From assembly GCF_022095675.1 (NCBI RefSeq), contig NZ_JAHYSG010000009.1, positions 62,001 to 126,000 of the forward strand: a stretch of DNA of 64,000 nucleotides. The letters run 5' to 3'. The notes under the pieces were generated by a model. The model worked only from the letters and a program-made list of their open reading frames with translations. It did not search any database and was not told the origin of the DNA. The position numbers were made by a program, and so were the translations under genes. Of the stretch, positions 35,604 to 43,870 are shown piece after piece. Each line of letters opens with the position of its first letter. The first letter of the stretch is position 1. This DNA comes from Dactylosporangium sp. AC04546. Lineage in GTDB: Bacteria; Actinomycetota; Actinomycetes; Mycobacteriales; Micromonosporaceae.

Positions 35604-36586
35604 GCGCGGTCACGATCGAGCTCGAGCCAGTGGCCTTCGGGCGGGCCGCGCAGATCCTGGTACGCCACGGCGACCTGTCGGCAGCAACCTTCCGCTACGG
35701 CAGCGGGGTGTGCGGCCTCGCCATTCGACATGGCTCCGCAGAGCTGGAGTTGCTGCCGTTCCAGGGCCAGCAGGTATGGCGGGCCAGGCTTGGCGGGCGG
35801 GAGCTGACCATGCGCTCCATGTTCGACGAGCCGCAGCCCACGCTGGAGTACCTGGGCACCTACGGGGCGTTGTTCATCCACTGTGGAGCGCTGGCCATGG
35901 GCAACCCCGGCCCTGGGGACCACCACCCACTGCATGGAGAGCTACCCAACGCCCCGTATCGCCAGCCACAGCTCGTGGCTGGATCGGACGCGCATGGCAG
36001 GTTCCTCACCCTCACCGGCACCTATGAGCACGCCACCGCGTTCGGCAACCGCTACCTCGCCACGCCACGGCTGACCGTGCGTGAGGGCAGCACCCGGCTC
36101 ACCGCACGGATGTGCGTTCGCAACATCGGCCACCGCCCGATGCCGCTGATGTACCTCGCACACGTCAACTTCGCCCCCGTCGACGGCGCGCAGCTGATCG
36201 ACTCGTTGGGGATCGAGACGATCGAGCCTGGCCGGCCGGTCGATCCCGAGCGGGTCACCACGCGCCACCCCACCGCGGACGCGAACGGCTGGGCGCACGC
36301 ACTGCAGCTGCACCCCGACGGCGGCGCCGACTTCGTCCGCCACCGCCCGGAGGAACTCGACCATGCCTTGCGCTGGCTTGTGCGCGACGGCGACCAGGAC
36401 GCACTGGGGTTGGCGCTACCCGCGACGGCGGAGGTCGAGGGCGTGCAGCGAGAGACTGAGAAGGGAAACGTGCGACAGCTGAGTCCAGGGGAGGAGTTCA
36501 CGTGCACCGTCGAGTTCGGTGCGCTGGACGCTGCGGATGCGGCCACGATGGTGTCCGCGATGAGGTCTGGGGCACTTGATGGCTGA
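35600..36586 (+). CDS. DUF4432 aldose-1-epimerase-like protein
   Basis: This is a 328-residue protein of the galactose mutarotase-like beta-sandwich superfamily. HCGALAMGNPGPGDHHPLHGELPN and LMYLAHVNF are DUF4432 hallmarks. Family members occur in sugar-catabolism operons and are thought to epimerise or mutarotate sugar substrates. Its presence argues that the pathway substrate or an intermediate is a cyclic sugar or sugar derivative. ATG 35600 overlaps the previous stop (ATGA). Confidence 0.8.
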   Translation: MSAVTIELEPVAFGRAAQILVRHGDLSAATFRYGSGVCGLAIRHGSAELELLPFQGQQVWRARLGGRELTMRSMFDEPQPTLEYLGTYGALFIHCGALAMGNPGPGDHHPLHGELPNAPYRQPQLVAGSDAHGRFLTLTGTYEHATAFGNRYLATPRLTVREGSTRLTARMCVRNIGHRPMPLMYLAHVNFAPVDGAQLIDSLGIETIEPGRPVDPERVTTRHPTADANGWAHALQLHPDGGADFVRHRPEELDHALRWLVRDGDQDALGLALPATAEVEGVQRETEKGNVRQLSPGEEFTCTVEFGALDAADAATMVSAMRSGALDG

Positions 36587-37550
36587 TCGAGGGCCTACGG
36601 TCGCCGTGATCGGCCTCGGCGCGTTCGGGCAGGCGCATCTTCAGGCGTATGTGCGGGCCGGTGCGCGGATTGCCGCGGTCGCCGATCGCGATGGTGGCCT
36701 CGCGCGCCGGACGGCCGAGGAGTTCGACGTCCCCGCCTCGTTCGCCAACGGCGTGGATCTCCTCGACGCGGTGTCGGTTGACGGCGTTTCCGTCGTCACC
36801 TCCGCAGCGTCGCATGTGGAGTTGGCTCGCGAGGCGACGCTGCGCGGGCACAAGGTGCTACTGGAGAAGCCGATCGCGATGACGGCCACGCAGGTGGCGC
36901 TGCTGCCCGCCGCTGCCCGGTCCCGGATCCTGCCGGGGCACGTCCTGCGCTTCGAGCCGCTGCACCAGCGGTTACGAACCGAGATCACGTCCGGACGCAT
37001 CGGCGCCGTCCTGGGAGTCGCGGCCGGCCGCAGCCGGACCCGCGACCACCAGCGGCTCTACGCCGATGTCCATCCGGCGCGGATGACCGGCATCCACGAT
37101 ATCGATCTCATTGCCTGGCTGACCGGCTCGCCGATCCGGCGGGTCGTCGCGTCGGCCGAGGGGGAACCGCCGAGCCTGGTCCAGGCGCACCTGTTCTCGG
37201 CGTCGGGCATCGGAAGCTCGATCCGTACGTCCTGGCTGCTGCCCGACGATGCCGGTGCCGAGGACGAGTTGGAGGTCTACGGGCAGGAGGGCGTGGCCCG
37301 GCTGCGGGTCGACTCCACGGGCGCGGTGCTGTACGGGCAGTCACGCGAGCGGCCGTGGGCCAGTGCGCCGCCGGCTGACGCGCCGGGCCTGGACGCCGAG
37401 ATCGTTCACTTTCTCCGGTGGCTGCGCGACGACGTCGAGCCGCTCGTGAGCTTCGCCGAGGCCGCCCACGCCGTAGCTGTCGCCGATGCGATCGTCGCCT
37501 CAGGCGCGGCGGGCGGCGCGCCGGTCGATGTCCTGGAGGTGCCGTCATGA
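36579..37550 (+). CDS. Gfo/Idh/MocA-family oxidoreductase
   Basis: This is a 323-residue protein with N-terminal Rossmann motif IGLGAFGQAHLQAYV, VTSAASHVELA and KVLLEKPIAM, which contains the family EKP lysine. The C-terminal alpha/beta domain has DIHDIDL-like HDIDLIAWL. It probably oxidises a hydroxyl of a sugar or cyclitol with NAD(P). ATG 36579 lies 8 bp inside the upstream gene. Confidence 0.9.
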   Translation: MADRGPTVAVIGLGAFGQAHLQAYVRAGARIAAVADRDGGLARRTAEEFDVPASFANGVDLLDAVSVDGVSVVTSAASHVELAREATLRGHKVLLEKPIAMTATQVALLPAAARSRILPGHVLRFEPLHQRLRTEITSGRIGAVLGVAAGRSRTRDHQRLYADVHPARMTGIHDIDLIAWLTGSPIRRVVASAEGEPPSLVQAHLFSASGIGSSIRTSWLLPDDAGAEDELEVYGQEGVARLRVDSTGAVLYGQSRERPWASAPPADAPGLDAEIVHFLRWLRDDVEPLVSFAEAAHAVAVADAIVASGAAGGAPVDVLEVPS

Positions 37551-38800
37551 ACGAAGCGGTGACGAACGCGTACGCCACGGTCGAGGCCGAACTGGACCGG
37601 CGGCGTGCCGACCTGGAGGCGCTCGTCTTCGAGATGGTCTCCATCAACAGTCAGATCCCGCCGTTCGGTGACGAGCGCGCGATCTGCGCGTTTCTCTCCG
37701 CGGCGCTCGGCCGCCTCGGGTTGCCCGAGGCCGAGATCCACGCCCTCGACCCCGAACGGCCCAATCTCCTCGTACGGATCCCCGGCACACCTGGCGGCAA
37801 ACGGCTGGTGCTCTGCGGTCACATCGACACCAAGCCCGTTGGCGACGCTCGCAGCATCTGGCGATCCGAGCCGCTCACCGCCACGGTTATCGGCGACCGG
37901 GTCTACGGCCTCGGCACCAGTGACATGAAAGCCAGTGTCGGCGCGATGATCACAGCCGTCGCGGCGATCCGGGCGTGCGGTATAGATCTCGCCGGCGACG
38001 TGCTGCTGGCGCTGGTTGCCGACGAAGAAGCCGGGGCCACCTTCGGTGCGAAGTTTCTCGCCCCGCGCATCGCCACTGATGTCGATGCGGCGCTGATCGG
38101 CGAGCCGTCCGGCTGGACCCGGGATTGGGAGGGCATCCACCTTGTCTCCCGCGGACTGTGCTGCTTCAAGGTCCGGGTGCACGGCACCCAGATGCACAGC
38201 AGCCTCTCAGACCGCATGCCGTCGGTGAACGCGAACCTCGAAATGGCGCGTCTGATCCTGCAGCTGCGTGACGAGTTCGCCGCAGCGCCCATCTCGCAGC
38301 CACGCGACGGCCTACGCCCAACCGCCAACATCGCCGTCACTACCAGCGGCGGGGTGTTCTACGGCGTCGTACCGGGCGAGGCGGCGTTCGGCTGTGACCT
38401 GCGCATCGTGCCGGGCATGTCGGAGGGCGAGGTCCGCGCATTTCTCGGCGACTGGGCGCAACGGATGACCGACGCCGGTCCAGCGCAGGTCTCCGTCGAG
38501 TACGACGACGTGCTGAGCTGGATACCGAGCGCCGCTCTTTCCGCGAACCATCCACTGGCCGCGTCCGCCGTCGCGGCGACTCGTACCGTGCTGGGCGCCG
38601 ACGTTCCGCTGTCGACCTTCCCCGGCACGACTGATGCGCCCTGGTTCGAGAGGGCTGGCGTGCCGACAATGCCATCGCTCGGCCCCGGCATCCTGACGTA
38701 TGCCCACGGTCCCAACGAGTTCGTGAGCCGGGAGGCGATCCACGAAGCCGCCAAGATCTACGCGCACATCGTGCTCAGCTACTGCGGCGTCGCGCGGTGA
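37547..38800 (+). CDS. M20-family deacylase/peptidase (ArgE/DapE-like)
   Basis: This is a 417-residue zinc hydrolase: LCGHIDTKPV, GTSDMKASVGA (bridging Asp), ADEEAGATFGAKF (catalytic Glu-Glu) and the dimerisation-domain histidine region VHGTQMHSSLSDRMPSVNA. ArgE/DapE/carboxypeptidase G2 relatives remove acyl or amino-acyl groups from amines. ATG 37547 overlaps the previous stop (ATGA). It probably deacylates the pathway substrate. Confidence 0.87.
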   Translation: MNEAVTNAYATVEAELDRRRADLEALVFEMVSINSQIPPFGDERAICAFLSAALGRLGLPEAEIHALDPERPNLLVRIPGTPGGKRLVLCGHIDTKPVGDARSIWRSEPLTATVIGDRVYGLGTSDMKASVGAMITAVAAIRACGIDLAGDVLLALVADEEAGATFGAKFLAPRIATDVDAALIGEPSGWTRDWEGIHLVSRGLCCFKVRVHGTQMHSSLSDRMPSVNANLEMARLILQLRDEFAAAPISQPRDGLRPTANIAVTTSGGVFYGVVPGEAAFGCDLRIVPGMSEGEVRAFLGDWAQRMTDAGPAQVSVEYDDVLSWIPSAALSANHPLAASAVAATRTVLGADVPLSTFPGTTDAPWFERAGVPTMPSLGPGILTYAHGPNEFVSREAIHEAAKIYAHIVLSYCGVAR

Positions 38801-39648
38801 GCCTCCTCGCCGATGCCCACGTACATTTCTTCGCGACCGGATACCCAGGCGAAGCGCGGTCCCCGGTTCCCGGGGCAGGTGAGGAGGTCGCCGCCTACGA
38901 ACGGATCCGCATCAGCTCGGGCGTGGGCGACGCTCTCGTCGTCGGGTTCGAAGGGGCGGACTTCGCGGCCGGCAACAACGACTACATCCGGACCCTCGCC
39001 GCCGAGCGCGACTGGATGCACACAACCGCCTACGTCGCGGCCCACGGACGTCCGTCAGCGGCCCGGGCCCGAGCGATATTCGCGGCGGGTCATATCGGGA
39101 TCTCGATCTACGCGGCCGACACCGTGGCGGGCCGGACGATCCGTGACTGGCCCGCTGAGTTCTGGTCCGAGTGCGATCAGTCGGGCGCCGTGGTGTCCGT
39201 CAACGCGACGCCGGAGGCGGTCGAGCAGTTGGCAGGCCTGCCGAGAACGGCACCGAACTGCGCCTTCCTCTTCGCCCACCTCGGCCTACCGGGGCGGTAC
39301 GCGGTCGCGCCGAGTGCGCAAGTGGCGAGGACGCGCCTGGAGCCGCTGCTTCGGCTCGCTGAACACCCCAACTGCTTCGTGAAGATATCGGGCTTGTACG
39401 CCGTCGCCGATTCCCGCACCGCTGATCCGCACGACGGGGCAACGCCGTTCGTTACCGCCTGCCTGCGGGACTTCGGCGCCAGTCGGTGCCTCTGGGGCTC
39501 CGATTTCGCTCCGGCTCTCGAGTACGTCAGCTTCGAACAATGTCGCGACCTGCGGCAGTTGGACAGCCTCTCGGTAGCTGCCCGGCAACTGGTGATGGGC
39601 GACAACCTTCGGCGCCTGCTCGCGTTCGGTCCAGGCATGCGCCGCTGA
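38797..39648 (+). CDS. Amidohydrolase 2-family protein (possible lactonase)
   Basis: This is a 283-residue metal-dependent TIM-barrel hydrolase. DAHVHFF at residues 6-12 is the N-terminal metal site, FLFAHLGLPG and CFVKISGLYAV follow, and RCLWGSDFAPAL carries the C-terminal Asp. The family contains decarboxylases and sugar lactonases such as fuconolactonase. A lactonase would fit after the Gfo/Idh dehydrogenase. GTG 38797 overlaps the M20 stop (GTGA). Confidence 0.8.
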   Translation: MSLLADAHVHFFATGYPGEARSPVPGAGEEVAAYERIRISSGVGDALVVGFEGADFAAGNNDYIRTLAAERDWMHTTAYVAAHGRPSAARARAIFAAGHIGISIYAADTVAGRTIRDWPAEFWSECDQSGAVVSVNATPEAVEQLAGLPRTAPNCAFLFAHLGLPGRYAVAPSAQVARTRLEPLLRLAEHPNCFVKISGLYAVADSRTADPHDGATPFVTACLRDFGASRCLWGSDFAPALEYVSFEQCRDLRQLDSLSVAARQLVMGDNLRRLLAFGPGMRR

Positions 39649-39705
39649 TGGAGTCCGCATGACCCCACGGTCCGCTCGCAGGTGCGGCGATGATGAGGAG
39701 AAGAG

Positions 39706-40464
39706 ATGAAAGAGTTCGATGGTCTCGCTGCCATCGTGACCGGCGGGGCGTCCGGGATCGGGCTCGCCACCGCGCGGCTGCTGGCTGAGCGGGGCGCCCG
39801 GGTGGCGGTGCTGGATCTCAACGTCGACGGCGTTGGTCCGGAGTTCCTCGCGTTACAGTGCGACGTCACCGATGACGCGGAGGTCACCGCGGCGGTCGCG
39901 GCGGCCGAACGGGATTTCGGCCGGCTCGATGTCGTGATCAACAATGCCGGCATCGGCGCTCAGGGCACGGTCGACGCCAACGACCTCGACGAGTGGCGGC
40001 GCGTCCTCGACGTCAACCTGCTCGGCGTGGTCCGCGTGGCCCGGGCCAGCCTGCCGGCCCTGCGCAGTTCGCCGGCGGCGTCAATGGTCATCACCTCGTC
40101 GATGGCGGCCACGGTCGGCCTGCCACAGCGGGCGCTCTACAGCGCGACCAAGGGCGCCCTGCTCTCACTCACCCTGGCGATGGCCGCCGACCACGTACAT
40201 GAGGGGATCCGGGTCAACTGTGTGGCCCCCGGCACCGCGGACACGCCCTGGGTCCAGCGCCTGCTGGCTCGGGCGGGCGATCCGGTCGCCGAACTCGCCG
40301 CTCTGGGGGCCCGCCAACCCATCGGCCGGTTGGTCAGCGCGCCGGAGGTGGCCGAGGCGATCTGCTACCTGGCCAGCCCGCGCTCCGCGTCGACCACCGG
40401 CACGGCGTTGCCCGTCGACGGAGGCGCCCAGAGCCTCCGCCTGCCTGTCGGGCTCGCAACGTAG
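39706..40464 (+). CDS. SDR-family oxidoreductase
   Basis: This is a 252-residue classical SDR with TGGASGIG, NNAGIG, Ser in ITSSMAATVG, catalytic YSATK and C-terminal PVDGGAQSL. It resembles sugar-acid dehydrogenases such as 2-keto-3-deoxy-fuconate dehydrogenase in overall pattern, though substrate cannot be read. GAGGAGAAGAG precedes ATG 39706. It is the last gene of the rightward operon, 57 bp after the lactonase-like gene. Confidence 0.88.
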   Translation: MKEFDGLAAIVTGGASGIGLATARLLAERGARVAVLDLNVDGVGPEFLALQCDVTDDAEVTAAVAAAERDFGRLDVVINNAGIGAQGTVDANDLDEWRRVLDVNLLGVVRVARASLPALRSSPAASMVITSSMAATVGLPQRALYSATKGALLSLTLAMAADHVHEGIRVNCVAPGTADTPWVQRLLARAGDPVAELAALGARQPIGRLVSAPEVAEAICYLASPRSASTTGTALPVDGGAQSLRLPVGLAT

Positions 40465-40486
40465 GTTCGGTCGTCGTGAGCGTGCC

Positions 40487-40753
40487 TCAGCGCTGATGAG
40501 CGTGATCGACCGGCTCGACCTGCGGCTTCGGCGACGGGTGGTCGTCGGCGATCTGGCCGCTGAGCGGCTGCCGACCCGGCTGTGCCTCGGCCTTGGCGTC
40601 GACGTCCTCCTCCGCGAGGCCCTTTGTCTCGGCCTTGATGATCCGCATCGAGCGGCCGAGCGAACGCGCCGCGTCAGGCAGGCGCTTGGCGCCGAACAGC
40701 AGGATCAGTACCACCACCAGCACGAGGATGTGCCACGGCTTGAGTGCACCCAT
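40487..40753 (-). CDS. tatA: Twin-arginine translocase subunit TatA
   Basis: This 88-residue protein has one N-terminal membrane helix (WHILVLVVVLILLFGAKRLPD) with the TatA FG hinge, then an amphipathic helix (AARSLGRSMRIIKAE) and an acidic, Pro-rich tail. I chose ATG 40753 because AGGTGG precedes it at the right distance; GTG 40768 is in frame. The main tat genes are normally elsewhere, so this is probably an accessory copy. The next gene on the same strand encodes a Tat substrate. Confidence 0.88.
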   Translation of the reverse strand: MGALKPWHILVLVVVLILLFGAKRLPDAARSLGRSMRIIKAETKGLAEEDVDAKAEAQPGRQPLSGQIADDHPSPKPQVEPVDHAHQR

Positions 40754-40814
40754 GTGAAGCCACCTCACTGTATTGGCCGCTGACCGGCCCGCCCGTCCAG
40801 GTTGTGCAGTCGCC

Positions 40815-40848
40815 CTGGGGTCCCACCCACGCTGAGGTGGGACCCCAG
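40815..40848 (-). terminator. perfect 13-bp hairpin terminator
   Basis: CTGGGGTCCCACC at 40815-40827 pairs perfectly with GGTGGGACCCCAG at 40836-40848 around an eight-base loop. It lies 20 bp past the stop of the leftward sugar-isomerase-like gene and before tatA, so it should separate the two transcripts. Confidence 0.8.
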
Positions 40849-40867
40849 ACTCGGTAGAACTGTTGCG

Positions 40868-41896
40868 CTACTTGCGCCCGGAGGTGTTGATGTGGTCCAG
40901 GGTGCTGCAGCCTCGCCAGACCGTGTTCACGGACCCGGGCGGGTTGAGCGTCGGGTCGCCGGCGTCGTCGTGCTCCAGGAAGAACCGGTAGTTCCGGAGG
41001 TCCTTGATCGCGGACAGTGCGCGGGTCCAGTCGATGTCGCCCTTCCCGACGTCAACGAACCGGAACTTCTTGCCTGCCGCCCGGGTGCCCGCAGCCGCCG
41101 TGCGGTTGCCGTTCGGGTCCCACTTGATGTCCTTGATGTGGAACGCGATGAACCGCTCCCCGTGCTCCTTGATCCACCAGTACGGGTCCTCACCGGCGAC
41201 CGAGACCCAGCCCAGGTCGACCTCGAACTTGACGTACCGGGGGTCGGTGCGCTCGAGGAGGGTGTTGTAGATGGGGACGCCGTTCTCGAGCGCGAACTCG
41301 CGGTCGTGGTTGTGGAAGAAGAAGCCGGCGAAGCCCTGCGAAACGGCGTGCTGGCCGCACTCGTTGAACTTCTCGGCCATGGCCTTGAAATAGTCGCTGG
41401 TGTTCTCGCCGGACCCACCGCCGGGGAAGCCGATGGCGCTACCGGTCCCGACGTAGGGGAACCTGCCCAGCGTCTGGGCGTCCTCGAAGATCTGCATCCG
41501 GCCGTCGTAGGTCGACCACGGGTTCGGGAGGTTGAGGCCGCGCGGGCCGAAGTGGTTGCTCACGATGCGAAGCCCGTACGACTGGACGATGGACTTGAGC
41601 TGGGCCGTCGTCTTCTCGTAGTAGTTGCCGGCAAGCTCGAGCTCCCTGACGCCGGCGTCGTAGACCGCCTCCAGTGCGATCTCGAGGTTCTTGAAGTCGC
41701 TGCCGATCAACTGGCGGACGGTGAAGATCTGCAAGCCGATGCGGTCGGCGGGAATCACGTTCGGCCCGCCGGCGGGCTGACCCTGCGACGAGGTTGCAAC
41801 GGCGGAGGCTGGGCTCGCAGTGGCGGCGATCGCTCCGGCGGCCACAATGCCGGCGCCGGCGCCGAGCATGGCGCGACGACTTAGCTTGTTTTCCAC
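40868..41896 (-). CDS. Tat-exported TIM-barrel sugar isomerase/epimerase-like protein
   Basis: This is a 342-residue protein. Residues 3-30 are a Tat signal: KLSRRAMLGAGAG, hydrophobic core, then ASPASA. The mature part is an AP-endonuclease-2/xylose isomerase-like barrel (IGLQIFTVRQLIG, ELELAGNYY, FFFHNHDREF, VKFEVDLGWV, AFHIKDIKW) with histidine and acidic metal ligands in place. Exported members are usually annotated sugar phosphate isomerase/epimerase, but act outside the cell on unknown sugars. GTG 41896 follows AAAGGAGG, which decides the start. It is divergent from a ROK regulator. Confidence 0.87.
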   Translation of the reverse strand: MENKLSRRAMLGAGAGIVAAGAIAATASPASAVATSSQGQPAGGPNVIPADRIGLQIFTVRQLIGSDFKNLEIALEAVYDAGVRELELAGNYYEKTTAQLKSIVQSYGLRIVSNHFGPRGLNLPNPWSTYDGRMQIFEDAQTLGRFPYVGTGSAIGFPGGGSGENTSDYFKAMAEKFNECGQHAVSQGFAGFFFHNHDREFALENGVPIYNTLLERTDPRYVKFEVDLGWVSVAGEDPYWWIKEHGERFIAFHIKDIKWDPNGNRTAAAGTRAAGKKFRFVDVGKGDIDWTRALSAIKDLRNYRFFLEHDDAGDPTLNPPGSVNTVWRGCSTLDHINTSGRK

Positions 41897-42316
41897 GGGT
41901 CCTCCTTTGGTCGTTGCGCGGCCCTGCGTCCGCCGTAGTAAAGGGGCGGAGTGGGGTGAAAGGGACGGGGCTCCTCGAACGGCCGCGCGGTGACGACCAT
42001 ATGGCGGCGGCCGAACATTTGACAAGCGTTAGACAGAAGTCGGTTGATCACAGGCATAAGTTGTCGGATTGGCGGCATATAGGCGGCATCGGCGCTGGCC
42101 AGATCTCGATGCCGGCATGCCAACGACCTGGCCAGGGGCCACCGGCGGCTCCTGAGAACCGCAGCGCCTTGGCCTTCGGGCAGAACGGACGTCCGTGCCG
42201 AACGTGCCGAGGACGGCACCGCCGGCCCATCGATCGCTCTTGTTCGACGACCGAACAGAAGTTGCTTGCAATTCAGCGAGATCGCCTTGTGTGCCGCCAT
42301 ATGATTCACTTCGACC
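41897..42316. promoter_or_regulatory. 420-bp divergent regulatory region
   Basis: No gene is supported. The 11-base word CATATGGCGGC occurs at 41998-42008 and as its exact inverse GCCGCCATATG at 42293-42303, one near each divergent gene. A related GGCGGCATATAGGCGGCATC lies at 42071-42090. On the minus strand, TTGTCA (42025-42020) and ATATGG (42002-41997) are 17 bp apart and could be the promoter of the Tat-substrate gene, with the repeat over its -10. These words are candidate operators of the ROK protein encoded at 42317. Confidence 0.4.
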
Positions 42317-43585
42317 ATGCCCCAGTCCGCATCCGCGCCTCGTGCGCCCGTTCATCACGGCGCGGCGGTTACCGGCGGGTTCACCGGACCCGGCTCCGGG
42401 GCTCCCGGCGCCGGGGAACTGCTCCAACTCCTTCGCGACGGGCAGCCCCGCACCCGTGCTGAGCTGGCCAGACTCACCGGGCTAGCCCGGTCCACCGTCA
42501 GCCTCCGCGTCGACGCCCTGCTCGCCAGCGGTCTGCTTGCGCCCTCGGGCGAGGCGGCCTCGACCGGCGGCCGCCCTCCGGCCAGGTTCGCCTTCAACCC
42601 GCGGGCCCGGGTCGTCGTCGGCGTCGACCTCGGGGCGACCCATGGTCATGTCGCGCTCACCGACCTCACCGGCCAACCCCTGTCCGAGGTCGAAGAGCGC
42701 ATCGAAATCTCGGCCGGGCCGACCACAGTCCTCGACTGGGTCGTCGCGACGACACGACGGCTGCTCGACGAGGCGGACCGGGACGTCAAGGACCTCGTCG
42801 GTATCGGGATCGGCTTGCCGGGCCCGGTCGAGCACTCCAGCGGCAGGCCGATGCGCCCGCCCATCATGCCGGGGTGGGACGGCTATGACGTGCCCGGACA
42901 CGTGCGGCACCACTGGGACGTTCCAGTCCTCGTCGACAACGACGTCAACATCATGGCCCTCGGCGAGCACGTGACGGCCCACCCGGAACTCGATCACCTC
43001 CTGTTCGTCAAGGTCGCCACCGGGATCGGCGCCGGGATCATCAGTGGTCGTCGCCTGCTCCGGGGCGCGGTCGGGGCCGCCGGCGACCTCGGCCACGTGG
43101 CGGCCCCCCACGCCCCCGACGTCCTGTGCAAATGCGGCAACACCGGATGCCTCGAGGCCGTCGCGAGTGGCCACGCGATCATCAAACACCTCACCACGGC
43201 CGGGGTGCCCGCAACGACGAACAGCGACGTCGTCGCACTCGTCCGCGGCGGCAACATCACCGCCGCACACGCGGTTCGCCAGGCCGGACGCACGATCGGC
43301 GAAGTCCTCGCGACATGCGTGAGCCTGCTCAACCCCCAACTCGTCGTCATCGGTGGTTCACTCGCCCAGGCCGGCGAAAGCCTCATCGCCGGGGTGCGGG
43401 AGGTCGTCTACGGCCGCTCACTCCCGCTCGCCACCGCCCACCTGCAGATCGTGCCGGCAACGACCGGCACCCACGCCGGCGTCATCGGCGCGGCGACGAT
43501 GGCCATCCAGCACGCCCTCGCCGCCGAGCGCATCGACGAGGCACTCGCGAAAGCGTCATCGCCTCCGATCGCAGCTGGCGCATGA
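42317..43585 (+). CDS. ROK-family transcriptional regulator
   Basis: This is a 422-residue protein with a winged helix at about residues 35-80 (TRAELARLTGLARSTVSLRVDALL) and a ROK domain with VDLGATHGHVAL, VDNDVNIMALGE and zinc motif CKCGNTGCLEA. It has an unusually long Gly/Pro/Ala-rich N-terminus before the HTH. It faces the Tat-exported isomerase gene and probably controls it. ATG 42317 has no strong Shine-Dalgarno, so a later start before the HTH is possible. Confidence 0.86.
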   Translation: MPQSASAPRAPVHHGAAVTGGFTGPGSGAPGAGELLQLLRDGQPRTRAELARLTGLARSTVSLRVDALLASGLLAPSGEAASTGGRPPARFAFNPRARVVVGVDLGATHGHVALTDLTGQPLSEVEERIEISAGPTTVLDWVVATTRRLLDEADRDVKDLVGIGIGLPGPVEHSSGRPMRPPIMPGWDGYDVPGHVRHHWDVPVLVDNDVNIMALGEHVTAHPELDHLLFVKVATGIGAGIISGRRLLRGAVGAAGDLGHVAAPHAPDVLCKCGNTGCLEAVASGHAIIKHLTTAGVPATTNSDVVALVRGGNITAAHAVRQAGRTIGEVLATCVSLLNPQLVVIGGSLAQAGESLIAGVREVVYGRSLPLATAHLQIVPATTGTHAGVIGAATMAIQHALAAERIDEALAKASSPPIAAGA

Positions 43586-43704
43586 ACCCTTCATCGATGT
43601 AGGGCGAGGGCGTCGGGTCGTGCACCACGGCGGCGGCAACGTGCATCGGCGTATCCGGGGACCGAGCGCCGCGGGTTCTGACATCACCGACCATCCACCG
43701 GGCC

Positions 43705-43745
43705 GTCAACGCACCTCTTGACGAGTTGTCTACGCTGGTGTTGAC
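43705..43745. promoter_or_regulatory. regulon operator pair A (upstream of amidohydrolase)
   Basis: Two sites of the form GTCAA-N8-TTGAC lie 23 bp apart. Site A1 at 43705-43722 is GTCAACGCACCTCTTGAC with perfect arms; site A2 at 43728-43745 is GTCTACGCTGGTGTTGAC with one arm mismatch. They lie 126 bp before the amidohydrolase start. I find no convincing -10 here. Confidence 0.65.
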
Positions 43746-43870
43746 TGCGGACCAACGAGCCACTGCCCGTCGCTACCTGGTGATGGCCAAGTGCTGTCCG
43801 TGGCGCCTTGGACGAGTGCGGCGACGGGCCATCACAGTGCGCCCGGCGAAGTCATGCAGGAGGGACCGCC

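Noticed and set aside
22939..40464. Island read as secondary-metabolite biosynthesis
   Set aside because: No core biosynthetic enzyme (PKS, NRPS, terpene synthase) is present, two import systems and several hydrolases dominate, and operon order is typical of catabolism.
42071..42090. Short GGCGGCAT direct repeat as a possible CRISPR or tandem repeat
   Set aside because: There are only two units of eight bases and no spacers. It is at most an operator.
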